Below the pieces are notes generated by a model, which saw nothing but the letters and a program-made list of their open reading frames with translations, ran no database searches and was not told the origin of the DNA. Source: an uncultured Clostridia bacterium (GTDB lineage: Bacteria; Bacillota; Clostridia; Christensenellales; QALW01). From it: 47,328 nucleotides of DNA. This document shows positions 21,907 to 29,910 of the stretch, piece by piece (position 1 is the stretch's first letter; every line of letters begins with the position of its first letter). Where the stretch lies: positions 1-47,328 of the forward strand of contig CAKRZX010000019.1 in assembly GCA_934434555.1 (NCBI GenBank), given 5' to 3'. Both the position numbers and the translations under genes were made by a program.

Positions 21907-23829
21907 TTATTTTTCAAGGGCTTTGAAAAATTTTATCATAAAGTATAAAAAGCCGTCCTGTTCGTTGGCGAATTCGTCATAGTACTCGCCGCGGATTCCG
22001 TTTACCGTTAAGGGGTGCAGCCTTGTGCAGGACGCACTGCCGTCGGGGTGAAATACCGAGAGGTTGTTTCTTGCGCCGCAAACGGCCCGCCTTTTCCAGT
22101 ATTCTTCGCCCGAAATCCAGTAATAGTGCAAAAACGCGTCGGAAGAATGCACGGATGCGGAATGCGGGAACGTATCGCCGTAAAGCTGCCGCTTGCCGAA
22201 CCAGTAGCCGTCCCAGTGGCGGATAGCCAAATCGTTAAGCAAATGGCTTGGCTGACGTCCGTTAAACCGTTCAAGAATAAGCAATTGCTTTTTGCAGCCG
22301 ATTTTATACTTTTCTTCGCCGGTAAGCATATACACCTGCGCAAGCAGCGTAACCGCGGGCGTAACGATAGTCTGCTCGTAACTTACCTCGTGCCCCGGGT
22401 ATGCCCAGCCGATATTTATTATGTTGTCGGCGTGTTTTTTATACATTTGCGTCAGCGATTCCGCTTCGGAAAACATCTCCGCCTTTTTAAGCGCTTCCAC
22501 CGATTCAAACATTGAAAGTCCGTTTGGGTAGAATTTCTCGCCGCCGATGCCGTAATAGACGCAAAGCAGTTTGTACATTCTCTCCAAATAAACTTTTTCG
22601 CCCGTAAGATTAAACATTTCCATCATAAACACCGACATCCACGGTGCATTGTAAAGCCGCTTATAGTGCGGGTCCTTGCCCACGGCATTATAAACCGTGC
22701 CGGAATCCTCGTCAAAGAACTCGCGGGCAACAAAGGCATAGTAGCGCATAAGGCTGTCAAAAATCTCTTCGTCGCGGTCGTATTGCAGATACTTTGCAAT
22801 AAAAATGCCCATACCCAAACGCTCGCGGCAGGCGTTGTAATCGGCAAACTGCTCGTCGTAAATAAGGCATTTATCCTGATTGTCATAAACCATATATGCC
22901 CCGTCAAGGGAATCTCCGGGCGAAGAAAACTGCTGATTGTGCACTATGAATTCGGCGCGTTTCCTCGCCAGTTCCCTGAACGGAATCTGCACGAAGAACT
23001 GCGCGATTGTTTCAAGATTGTTCCCGTATTTTATTATAAACGTATGGTCGCCCAAACGGCAGGGCTTCATTTTTACGTTTGTTGCGCCGTCCTTGTGCTC
23101 GGAAAGAATCTGCTTGCCGTCAAGGAAAATCTTCGCGCTTTCGTCCGCAACCGAAAACCTTATTCTTTCATCGCGGTAAACGGTGTATAAATCCGCGCTT
23201 ATTGGCAGAACGTTTTCATATTTTCTTATTGCTTCGTCAAATTCGCCGTCCGCAACCCAGAACATCTCCCATTCAAGGGTCATTTTTTCGTTCGGGCGCA
23301 AGTGAAACGGCATCGGGTGCAGTATAAAATCTCCACGGTCGTTGCTTGAAAGTTCCTTTTCAACACTGTATGTGTCAAGGCTCCCTTTTGTTAAAACAAG
23401 CGCAAGGGAATAATCACACATACCCATTTTGCGGGCGTTTATATATGAGGAATTTCTTCCGCACCATATGTGCGTATGGCATTTTTGCGTCAGACATACG
23501 TTGGCAAGGTCATAATTATCGTTAAAAGTTGTATATACACCAACAGCACCCCTGTTAAAGAATACATCTGCCGTGCCGGGGTTTTCAAATGTATACGTTT
23601 CCCGGTAGATATCGCCGTCAAGCACCCTTTTAACGGTCACTTTAAGGTGCTTTGTCCTGTATTCGGCACATATTCCGCCGTCGGTATTTTTAATGCTTAC
23701 CGTTTCCGCACCCTTTACCGTTCCCCAGCGGTTCATGCCCTCTACCCAGTTCATTTCTGTTTTGTCGCAGGGATTTTTCAGCCACAGCAGTGTTCCGTCC
23801 TCAGGCGAAAAGCCTATATCAAACGCCAT
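21907..23829 (-). CDS. Predicted (alpha/alpha)-toroid carbohydrate-active enzyme, family unassigned
   Basis: A 640-residue protein with SD GGAGG before ATG. The N-terminal half (about 1-290) is beta-sandwich-like (FSPEDGTLLWLKNPC, VDGE and VFFNRGAVGVYTTFND blocks). The C-terminal half (about 300-640) is rich in repeated helices with aromatic/charged motifs (DNQDKCLIYDEQFADYNACR, WAYPGHEVSYEQT, NDLAIRHWDGYWFG). That layout is typical of six-hairpin glycosidases and related lyases. There is no signal peptide, so it is cytoplasmic. I cannot place it in a CAZy family. It is divergently arranged with the sugar-phosphate isomerase operon. Confidence 0.7.
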   Translation of the reverse strand: MAFDIGFSPEDGTLLWLKNPCDKTEMNWVEGMNRWGTVKGAETVSIKNTDGGICAEYRTKHLKVTVKRVLDGDIYRETYTFENPGTADVFFNRGAVGVYTTFNDNYDLANVCLTQKCHTHIWCGRNSSYINARKMGMCDYSLALVLTKGSLDTYSVEKELSSNDRGDFILHPMPFHLRPNEKMTLEWEMFWVADGEFDEAIRKYENVLPISADLYTVYRDERIRFSVADESAKIFLDGKQILSEHKDGATNVKMKPCRLGDHTFIIKYGNNLETIAQFFVQIPFRELARKRAEFIVHNQQFSSPGDSLDGAYMVYDNQDKCLIYDEQFADYNACRERLGMGIFIAKYLQYDRDEEIFDSLMRYYAFVAREFFDEDSGTVYNAVGKDPHYKRLYNAPWMSVFMMEMFNLTGEKVYLERMYKLLCVYYGIGGEKFYPNGLSMFESVEALKKAEMFSEAESLTQMYKKHADNIINIGWAYPGHEVSYEQTIVTPAVTLLAQVYMLTGEEKYKIGCKKQLLILERFNGRQPSHLLNDLAIRHWDGYWFGKRQLYGDTFPHSASVHSSDAFLHYYWISGEEYWKRRAVCGARNNLSVFHPDGSASCTRLHPLTVNGIRGEYYDEFANEQDGFLYFMIKFFKALEK

Positions 23830-23857
23830 TTTCCTGTCCTCCGTTTTTGTTTTTCAC

Positions 23858-23886
23858 AGTATAGCATTTTAATTTTCAAAAGTCAA
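23858..23886 (-). promoter_or_regulatory. Promoter of the 21907-23829 gene
   Basis: On the minus strand, TTGACT (23881-23886) and TATACT (23858-23863) with a 17-base spacer. Confidence 0.65.
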
Positions 23887-23924
23887 TACCCCAAAATTTT
23901 TTTGTTAAAAATCAAAAATAGTAC

Positions 23925-23953
23925 TTGAAAAATATACAAAAAAGAGGTATCAT
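23925..23953 (+). promoter_or_regulatory. Promoter of the isomerase-MBL-nagB operon
   Basis: TTGAAA at 23925-23930 and TATCAT at 23948-23953 with a 17-base spacer, divergent from the promoter of the toroid gene. Confidence 0.65.
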
Positions 23954-24010
23954 ATAATAGGTAATTCGGTATGCAGGAATTGTATACACAAATTTTTGGA
24001 GGAAGAAAAA

Positions 24011-24778
24011 ATGTTTGATAAATTAGGAGTACAACTCTACACAATCCGCGACTTTATGAAGACCCCCGAAGACGTGCGCAAGAGTTTCAAAAAACTCAAA
24101 GATTTAGGGTATGACCAGGCACAGACCGCGGGCAGTGCCGTCGATTACGCCGAATTCGGTCAGATAGCAAAAGAAGAGGGCATTGAAATTGTCGGCACAC
24201 ACGAAAATTTCGACCGTATGACCAATGATTTTGACGAGGCGCTTAAAATTCAGAAACTGCTTGGCGCACCCATTATGGGTATCGGCGGCGCAGGTCAGAT
24301 TCTTACCGTTGACGACGCTGTGCGCCTTGTCGGCAGAATGAACGATATCTGTGCAAAACTGAAACCCCTTAATATGCGCTTTTCGTTCCATCACCACAGC
24401 CATGAATTTTTCCGCCTTGAAAACGGCAAAACGGCGTTTGAAACAATTTGCGAAAATCTTGACAAAGAAGTGGGCACAATCTGCCTTGATACCTACTGGA
24501 TTCAGAACGGCGGCGGCGATATCCGTCACTGGATTGACCTGTTAAAGGGCAGAATCGACATTCTTCACCTTAAAGATATGAAAAAAGCCGACCGCAACGA
24601 CTGGTTTTCCACTGCATACTGTGAAATCGGCGAAGGCAATATGTACTGGGACGGCATTCTTGAATCTGCCGAGAATGCGGGCGTAAAATACTACGTTGTT
24701 GAACAGGACTATTCCGAAGACCCGTTCAGGAGCCTTGAAATCAGTTCAAACTTCCTGCACAGGCACTTTATGAAATAA
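24011..24778 (+). CDS. Sugar phosphate isomerase/epimerase (xylose isomerase-like TIM barrel)
   Basis: A 255-residue protein. ATG at 24011 is preceded by GGAGGAAG; the TTG at 23996 lies inside that SD region and was rejected. The fold markers are LGVQLYTIRDFM at strand 1, IVGTHENFDRM, MGIGGAGQ, FSFHHHSHEFF (metal-binding His), ICLDTYWIQNGGGDIRHWI and ILHLKDM. These are the AP_endonuc_2 family motifs with the usual divalent-metal ligands. The substrate is not given by the sequence. It lies 12 bases before an MBL hydrolase and then nagB, which suggests amino-sugar or sugar-phosphate work. Confidence 0.85.
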   Translation: MFDKLGVQLYTIRDFMKTPEDVRKSFKKLKDLGYDQAQTAGSAVDYAEFGQIAKEEGIEIVGTHENFDRMTNDFDEALKIQKLLGAPIMGIGGAGQILTVDDAVRLVGRMNDICAKLKPLNMRFSFHHHSHEFFRLENGKTAFETICENLDKEVGTICLDTYWIQNGGGDIRHWIDLLKGRIDILHLKDMKKADRNDWFSTAYCEIGEGNMYWDGILESAENAGVKYYVVEQDYSEDPFRSLEISSNFLHRHFMK

Positions 24779-24790
24779 GGAAACGCATAA

Positions 24791-25507
24791 ATGAAACTTC
24801 TGTTTTTGGGCACTTCCCACGGCATTCCTGAAAAAGGGCGTTTTACGTCATCCGTTGCCGTGGAGTGCGACGGAAAAATCTTTCTTGTGGACGCGGGCGC
24901 GCCCGTGTGTTCACTTTTAACAAATTACGGTATTGATTTCAATCAGTTGAAAGCGGTGTTCATCACCCACCGCCACGGCGACCACAACAACGGCCTGCCC
25001 GAACTTATCGACCAGATGACGTGGGTTCACAAAGACTGCAACCTTACCGTATATTTCCCCGACGCTGAGGTAATTCCGCTTCTTAGCGCGTGGGTTGAAT
25101 TCTGCGTGGGCGCAAAGCCGAATGCGGAAATGAAAACCTATTCCGCGGGCGTTGTGTACGATGACGGCAACGTGAAAGTTACCGCTATGCCCACAAATCA
25201 TATCCCCGGGCACTCTTACTCGTTTGTCTTTGAATCAAGCGGCAAAAAAGTACTTTTTACGGGCGATATGGGGCATAACTACGGCGAGTTTGAATCGCTT
25301 ACAAGGGGCGAACACTTTGACGCTATAATCTGCGAGGGCGCCCACTTTGATTCCGACGCAGCGCAGGTGCAGTACTCAAAGGCGGACACGGACAAACTGA
25401 TTATTAGCCACGTAAATCCCCAAAAACTGCCGTTTCTTCTCCCCCTCAAAGATTCGGATAAATTTGAAACAGTATTCCCTGTTGACGGAACGGAGATTGA
25501 AATTTGA
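24791..25507 (+). CDS. MBL-fold metallo-hydrolase
   Basis: A 238-residue protein. The metal-binding core THRHGDH is near residue 59 (FITHRHGDHNNGLPELIDQM), and the later ligands NHIPGHSY and FTGDMGHN fit the family. No signal peptide. It belongs to the broad RNase Z/phnP-like MBL group; the small size and absence of an added domain do not define a substrate. It overlaps nagB by one base and follows the isomerase closely, so it is part of the same operon. Confidence 0.85.
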   Translation: MKLLFLGTSHGIPEKGRFTSSVAVECDGKIFLVDAGAPVCSLLTNYGIDFNQLKAVFITHRHGDHNNGLPELIDQMTWVHKDCNLTVYFPDAEVIPLLSAWVEFCVGAKPNAEMKTYSAGVVYDDGNVKVTAMPTNHIPGHSYSFVFESSGKKVLFTGDMGHNYGEFESLTRGEHFDAIICEGAHFDSDAAQVQYSKADTDKLIISHVNPQKLPFLLPLKDSDKFETVFPVDGTEIEI

Positions 25508-26217
25508 TGAGATTTATTGAAGTTGAAAATTACAGCAAAATGAGCCGACAGGCGGCGAATATTATCTCTGCGCAGATAATTATGAAGCCCGACTGCGTGC
25601 TCGGACTTGCCACAGGCTCAACGCCCGTGGGAATATACGACCAACTGACCGAGTGGTACGAAAAGGGCGATTTGGATTTTTCCCTTGTGCATTCGGTCAA
25701 CCTTGACGAATATGTTTCCCTTGACGGCACAAGTGACCAGAGTTACAGGTACTTTATGGACAAAAACCTCTTTAATCGTGTGAACATAAAAAAGGAAAAC
25801 ACCTTTGTTCCCAACGGCAAAGCGGAGGACTTGGAGAAGGAATGCGCCGACTACGACGCCCGCATAAAATCTTTGGGCGGAATAGACATGCAACTGCTCG
25901 GTATCGGGCTTGACGGCCACATAGGTTTTAACGAACCCGACAGGTTTTTCGTAAAAAACACCCACGTTGTGGCACTTCATCAGTCCACCATTGATGCCAA
26001 CGCCCGGTTCTTTTCTTCGCCTGACGATGTACCCCGCAAGGCAATCACAATGGGTATGATATCCATTATGCAGGCAAAGAGTATTCTGCTTATTGCCAAC
26101 GGCAAAAGCAAAAAAGAAATTGTTGAAAAGGCGTTTTTCGGACCGATTACTCCCGAGATTCCCGCCTCGATTTTGCAGCTTCATCCTGAAATTACCGTTA
26201 TTTACGCAAAAGAATAA
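25507..26217 (+). CDS. nagB: Glucosamine-6-phosphate deaminase
   Basis: A 236-residue enzyme converting glucosamine-6-phosphate to fructose-6-phosphate and ammonia. ATG at 25507 overlaps the previous TGA by one base; the TTG at 25504 was rejected. Diagnostic motifs are LGLATGSTPVGIYDQLTEWY, NLDEYVSLDGTSDQSYRYFM and GIGLDGHIGFNEP with the catalytic His. It lacks the long allosteric C-terminal tail of E. coli NagB, as is usual for Gram-positive enzymes of about 235-245 residues. No nagA is seen in the operon. Confidence 0.92.
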   Translation: MRFIEVENYSKMSRQAANIISAQIIMKPDCVLGLATGSTPVGIYDQLTEWYEKGDLDFSLVHSVNLDEYVSLDGTSDQSYRYFMDKNLFNRVNIKKENTFVPNGKAEDLEKECADYDARIKSLGGIDMQLLGIGLDGHIGFNEPDRFFVKNTHVVALHQSTIDANARFFSSPDDVPRKAITMGMISIMQAKSILLIANGKSKKEIVEKAFFGPITPEIPASILQLHPEITVIYAKE

Positions 26218-26223
26218 AAATTT

Positions 26224-26260
26224 TTACGGCGGGCAATGCCCGCCGTAATTTTCTCGTTTT
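26224..26260. terminator. Bidirectional terminator between nagB and rnfB
   Basis: TTACGGCGGGC and GCCCGCCGTAA form an 11-base-pair stem around AAT, followed by TTTTCTCGTTTTTT on the plus strand. On the minus strand an AT-rich T-run also follows. Confidence 0.8.
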
Positions 26261-26281
26261 TTATCACGATAAAACATTTTT

Positions 26282-27076
26282 TCAGCACATAACTATGCAT
26301 TTTACGGGGCATCCGTCGGCACAGATGCCGCAGCCGGTACACTTTTCGCGGTCAACGCACGCAAGGAAATTCTTTACCTCTATCGCCCCCGCGGGACAGG
26401 TGCGCGCGCACTTCCCGCAGCCGATACAGCCCGCAGTACAGTTTTTGTGGGTGTCAGGAGCTTTATCGTGGCTTGAACACATTACAAGCGCCCGTTTTTC
26501 TTCTTTTTCTGTTATCTTTATAATTCCTTTCGGACAGGCGGCAACGCACTTTCTGCACGCTTTACATTTGTTTTCGTCCACCTTTGCAAGGGAATTTTCC
26601 ACCTTTATTGCGCCGTAAGGACAGACTTTTTCGCAGTCGCCGTAGCCGATACAGCCAAAACCACAGGATTTATGTCCGCCGAAAAGACTCGCGGCGGCGC
26701 GGCAGGACGTAATGCCCGAATAGTCAAGTTTGTCTTTCGCTTTTTCGCAGTCGCCGGCGCAAAGCACGCGGGCTGTCTGCGCAACGGCTGCTTCCGCCTG
26801 TTTTCCCATAACCGCGGCAACCGCTTTTGCGGCCTCGTTTCCGCCGGGTGCGCAGAGATTCGTCTTTTCTTCATTTCCCTTTGCAAGCGCCGCAGCGTAA
26901 CCGTCACAGCCCGAATATCCGCAGGCGCCGCAGTTTGCGCCGGGCAGACACCCACGTATCTTTTCCTCTTTTTCGTCTTTCGGAACGGCAAACACGCTTG
27001 ACGCTACCGAAAGCCCCAGTCCCGTTATCGCCGCAATGGCGGCAACTATGCCCACGGCAATTAAAATCTCGTTCAT
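26282..27076 (-). CDS. rnfB: Rnf complex subunit B (ferredoxin-type)
   Basis: A 264-residue electron-input subunit. Residues 1-30 are a membrane anchor. Cys49, Cys52 and Cys57 (in CGACGYSGC) with Cys near 79 form the first Fe-S cluster. The C-terminal half has four ferredoxin-like Cys groups: CIGYGDCEKVCP, CKACRKCVAACP, CIGCGKCARTCP and CTGCGICADGCP. Missing Cys in the first of these is supplied by the upstream SCGFGC, as in known RnfB. It is the last gene of the operon and would accept electrons from reduced ferredoxin. Confidence 0.93.
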   Translation of the reverse strand: MNEILIAVGIVAAIAAITGLGLSVASSVFAVPKDEKEEKIRGCLPGANCGACGYSGCDGYAAALAKGNEEKTNLCAPGGNEAAKAVAAVMGKQAEAAVAQTARVLCAGDCEKAKDKLDYSGITSCRAAASLFGGHKSCGFGCIGYGDCEKVCPYGAIKVENSLAKVDENKCKACRKCVAACPKGIIKITEKEEKRALVMCSSHDKAPDTHKNCTAGCIGCGKCARTCPAGAIEVKNFLACVDREKCTGCGICADGCPVKCIVMC

Positions 27077-27088
27077 TTTCTTCTCCTT

Positions 27089-27676
27089 TTAAGCAAAAAT
27101 GTTTTCGATTATTCCCGAGAATCCCATAAAGGATACCGAGGTCAGCGACGCGGCAATAAGCGTTATGGGCAGCCCCTGTAAAAAGGACGGAATATCGTTG
27201 TTTTCTATCTTCCCGCGGACACCGGAGAACATAATCATTGCAAGCATAAATCCGAGTCCCGCGCCGACGGAAGAAAACATCGACTGCGCAAAGTTATAAT
27301 TATTGCCGATATTAAGCAGCACCACGCCCAAAACCGCGCAGTTTGTGGTAATAAGCGGCAGATATATTCCCAGCGCGTTATAAAGCGAGGGAATATATTT
27401 TTTAAGAAGAATTTCAATCAACTGCACAAGGGCAGCGATTACAAGAATGAACACTATCGTTTGCAGATACGCGAATTTTTCGCCCAAAATATACACGTTT
27501 ACAGGGTAGCATACCGCCGTTGAAACAGCCATAACGAAAATTACCGCCACGCTCATACCTATTGCGGTATCGGTCTTTTTTGAAACGCCCAAAAAGGGGC
27601 AGATACCCAAAAACTGCGAAAGCACAAAATTGTTTGTCAAAATTCCCGTAAGCAGAATTGAAAAAAGCAGTTTCAT
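27089..27676 (-). CDS. rnfA: Rnf complex subunit A
   Basis: A 195-residue integral membrane protein with six expected helices. The conserved Cys-containing segments are at NFVLSQFLGICPFLGVSK (helix 1) and TTNCAVLGVVLLNIGNNYN (helix 4), which bind the intramembrane Fe-S cluster shared with RnfE. Length and topology match the family. The start is contiguous with the end of rnfE, whose stop lies one base away. Confidence 0.93.
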   Translation of the reverse strand: MKLLFSILLTGILTNNFVLSQFLGICPFLGVSKKTDTAIGMSVAVIFVMAVSTAVCYPVNVYILGEKFAYLQTIVFILVIAALVQLIEILLKKYIPSLYNALGIYLPLITTNCAVLGVVLLNIGNNYNFAQSMFSSVGAGLGFMLAMIMFSGVRGKIENNDIPSFLQGLPITLIAASLTSVSFMGFSGIIENIFA

Positions 27677-28384
27677 TTATTTTTCCTCCCCGATTTCTGC
27701 ACAGCCCGAAGTACAGGATTCGTGCATGGGGCAGCCGTCGCAGGCTTTCTTCACCGTCTTTTTGCCCGAACGGGACGCAAGTTTATTTACCGTTGCCATT
27801 AAAATTCCGAACACGAAAAATCCGCCCGGCGGAAGAATAAAGATAAGCAGGGGTGTTTCTGAAAATCCGGGAATTGAGAATTTAAGTCCGGGAACATAAC
27901 TTGTAAGGTCAATGCCGCCGGTACCGAGGATTTCGCGCACAAGACCCATGCAGAGCAGTGCGCAGGTAAAACCTATGCCCATCCCCAAGCCGTCAAGCAG
28001 ACTTGCCGCCACGGGATTCTTGCCCGCAAATGCTTCTGCACGACCCAGAATTATGCAGTTTACCACTATCAGAGGCAGATACACGCCCAACTGCGCATCA
28101 AGAAACGGCACATACGCCTTAACAAGCATCTGCACTATTGTAACAAACGATGCGATTATAACTATGTACGCGGGAATTCTTACTTTTTGCGGAATCACGT
28201 TTCTTAAAAGTGAAATTACCGTGTTTGAACAGGCAAGCACAAGCGTTGCCGCAAGTCCCATACCTATTGCGCTTGAAACCGAGGTTGTTACCGCCAGCGT
28301 GGGGCACGTGCCCAAAACAAGCCGCAATACGGGGTTTTCTTTGATTATTCCCTTTGTAAATTCTTTTGAAAGTGAATTGTTCAT
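27677..28384 (-). CDS. rnfE: Rnf complex subunit E with Cys-rich C-terminal tail
   Basis: A 235-residue integral membrane protein, homologous to RnfA. The helix 1 block NPVLRLVLGTCPTLAVTT and IVVNCIILGRAEAFA carry the conserved Cys. After the last helix the tail ends with four Cys (CDGCPMHESCTSGC, spacing x2, x5, x3), which is not required by the core fold and could bind metal or an Fe-S cluster. It would form the ion-conducting core with RnfA and RnfD. It lies between rnfG and rnfA. Confidence 0.92.
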   Translation of the reverse strand: MNNSLSKEFTKGIIKENPVLRLVLGTCPTLAVTTSVSSAIGMGLAATLVLACSNTVISLLRNVIPQKVRIPAYIVIIASFVTIVQMLVKAYVPFLDAQLGVYLPLIVVNCIILGRAEAFAGKNPVAASLLDGLGMGIGFTCALLCMGLVREILGTGGIDLTSYVPGLKFSIPGFSETPLLIFILPPGGFFVFGILMATVNKLASRSGKKTVKKACDGCPMHESCTSGCAEIGEEK

Positions 28385-28389
28385 AAAGT

Positions 28390-28962
28390 TCAGCCCTCCT
28401 GCTTTGATAAAGCGGCGAATGCATCAAGAGCATCATTGACCGATTCAATAACTGCTTTTGAGGTAAAGGACGCACTTGTTACGCCCTGAATTTCATTGCC
28501 GTTTCCGCCGTTTTTGGTAAAGGTGAATTTACCCGATTTATCGGCAAACTGATTCAAAAATTCGTCCTTGCCCGCATTCTGTCCCAAACCCGGCGTTTCG
28601 TCGTTCATTGAAAGTATCACCGTTTTTTTCACGGTTCCGTTCTTATCAACACCGGTCATAACGGTAATGTCCCCGCCGTAGCCCTTTGACGCGGAAGTGA
28701 ACACGTATCCGATAATTTCGCCGTTCCCGCTTTTGGCAACGCTTACTTTAACTTCTTTGCCGGAAGCAAGTTCAACAGGGTCCGCATTTTCAAAGGATTC
28801 CGCATCGGCAAAGGCAATTTTCTTGCTTTCGTCCTCCTGCTTTTCGGAACTTTCGGCAATCTTATTCTTTGTAAGTGCATTCGTTCCCGCAAGCAAGAGC
28901 GCAGAAACAACGCAGATAACAAACAGTTTAAGGGCGGGCATTAAAACTTCTTTAAGCTTCAT
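28390..28962 (-). CDS. rnfG: Rnf complex subunit G (FMN-binding)
   Basis: A 190-residue protein with one N-terminal membrane helix (LKLFVICVVSALLLAGTNAL) and an extracytoplasmic FMN_bind domain (GYVFTSASKGYGGDI, MNDETPGLGQNAG). Near the C-terminus the flavinylation site reads GVTSASFTSKAV where the common form is SGAT; the acceptor position is Ser rather than Thr. ApbE encoded in the same operon would attach FMN here. It overlaps rnfD by four bases. Confidence 0.9.
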   Translation of the reverse strand: MKLKEVLMPALKLFVICVVSALLLAGTNALTKNKIAESSEKQEDESKKIAFADAESFENADPVELASGKEVKVSVAKSGNGEIIGYVFTSASKGYGGDITVMTGVDKNGTVKKTVILSMNDETPGLGQNAGKDEFLNQFADKSGKFTFTKNGGNGNEIQGVTSASFTSKAVIESVNDALDAFAALSKQEG

Positions 28963-29909
28963 TTTGATGCCTCCTTTTTTGCACCGAAAGGTTTTTTGAC
29001 GGTCAGTTTATCAATTAGGGGAGTAAAGATATTCATAAGTATTATTGAGTACGATACTCCCTCGGGCAGTGAGCCGTAAAGGCGGATAACCGAGGTTATA
29101 AGCCCGCAGCCCAGCGCATATATCACTTTGCCCCTTGTTGTAACGGGCGAGGTAACGTAATCGGTAGCCATAAAAATCGCGCCCAGAAGCAATCCGCCCG
29201 AAAGCACGTGATAAAGCGCAATTTCCGCCGAGCCACTTACTAAAAGCGTAAACAGGAACACAGCGGAAACAAATATTACGGGAATCGTGGGTGCGATTAC
29301 ACGACGAATCATTAAGTATATTCCGCCGACAATAAGGGCAAGGGCGCAGGTTTCGCCGCAACTTCCGCCGCGCAGCCCCAAGAACATATCAAGAAGCGAG
29401 GGCATAGAATCGGTGTTTCCGCCGTTAAGGGAAACAAGGGGCGTTGCACCCGTTACGCCGTCGGCGGATCCGATTACGGGAGCGGGGAAAGAAGTCATCG
29501 CGGACGCAAAGCAGAGCAGAAGAATTATTCGCGCCGCAAGGGCGGGGTTTACGAAGTTCTGCCCAAGTCCGCCGAAAAACTGCTTTACCGCAACTATTGC
29601 CGTAAGGCAGCCGAAAACCGCCATCCAGAGGGGAATGTTTGCGGGCAGATTAAGCGCCAGCAAAAGCCCGGTGACCGCCGCGGAAAGGTCGGAAATTGAG
29701 TTTGACCTTTTCATAATCTTCCGGGAAAGATATTCAAAAAGCACGCACGAGGCAACACAGACCGCCGCCAAAAGCAGCACGCGCAGCCCGAAGATGACCG
29801 TTCCGGCAATAAGGGCGGGAACAAGGGCGATAAGCACGTCAAGCATAATGCGCTGTGTTGAAGCGGTTCCTCTGCGGTGGGGCGAGGAACTTACAAGCAG
29901 GTTTGCCAT
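28959..29909 (-). CDS. rnfD: Rnf complex subunit D
   Basis: A 316-residue integral membrane flavoprotein, NqrB/RnfD family. It opens with NLLVSSSPHRRGTASTQRIM (the SPH block), and carries the covalent FMN site as TGATPL (in DGVTGATPLVSL), matching the family motif. FVNPALAARIILL and the helical core agree with the family, as does the length. It lies one base after rnfC and overlaps rnfG by four bases. With RnfA, E and G it couples electron flow to Na+ or H+ movement. Confidence 0.93.
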   Translation of the reverse strand: MANLLVSSSPHRRGTASTQRIMLDVLIALVPALIAGTVIFGLRVLLLAAVCVASCVLFEYLSRKIMKRSNSISDLSAAVTGLLLALNLPANIPLWMAVFGCLTAIVAVKQFFGGLGQNFVNPALAARIILLLCFASAMTSFPAPVIGSADGVTGATPLVSLNGGNTDSMPSLLDMFLGLRGGSCGETCALALIVGGIYLMIRRVIAPTIPVIFVSAVFLFTLLVSGSAEIALYHVLSGGLLLGAIFMATDYVTSPVTTRGKVIYALGCGLITSVIRLYGSLPEGVSYSIILMNIFTPLIDKLTVKKPFGAKKEASK

Positions 29910-29910
29910 A

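Noticed and set aside
22008..22343. Open frame on the minus strand inside the 640-residue gene
   Set aside because: It is a shadow in another frame of the large gene and has no SD or signal of coding.
26282..27076. Broken RnfB because one ferredoxin motif reads CIGYGDC
   Set aside because: The neighbouring SCGFGC supplies the other Cys; known RnfB proteins show the same spacing.
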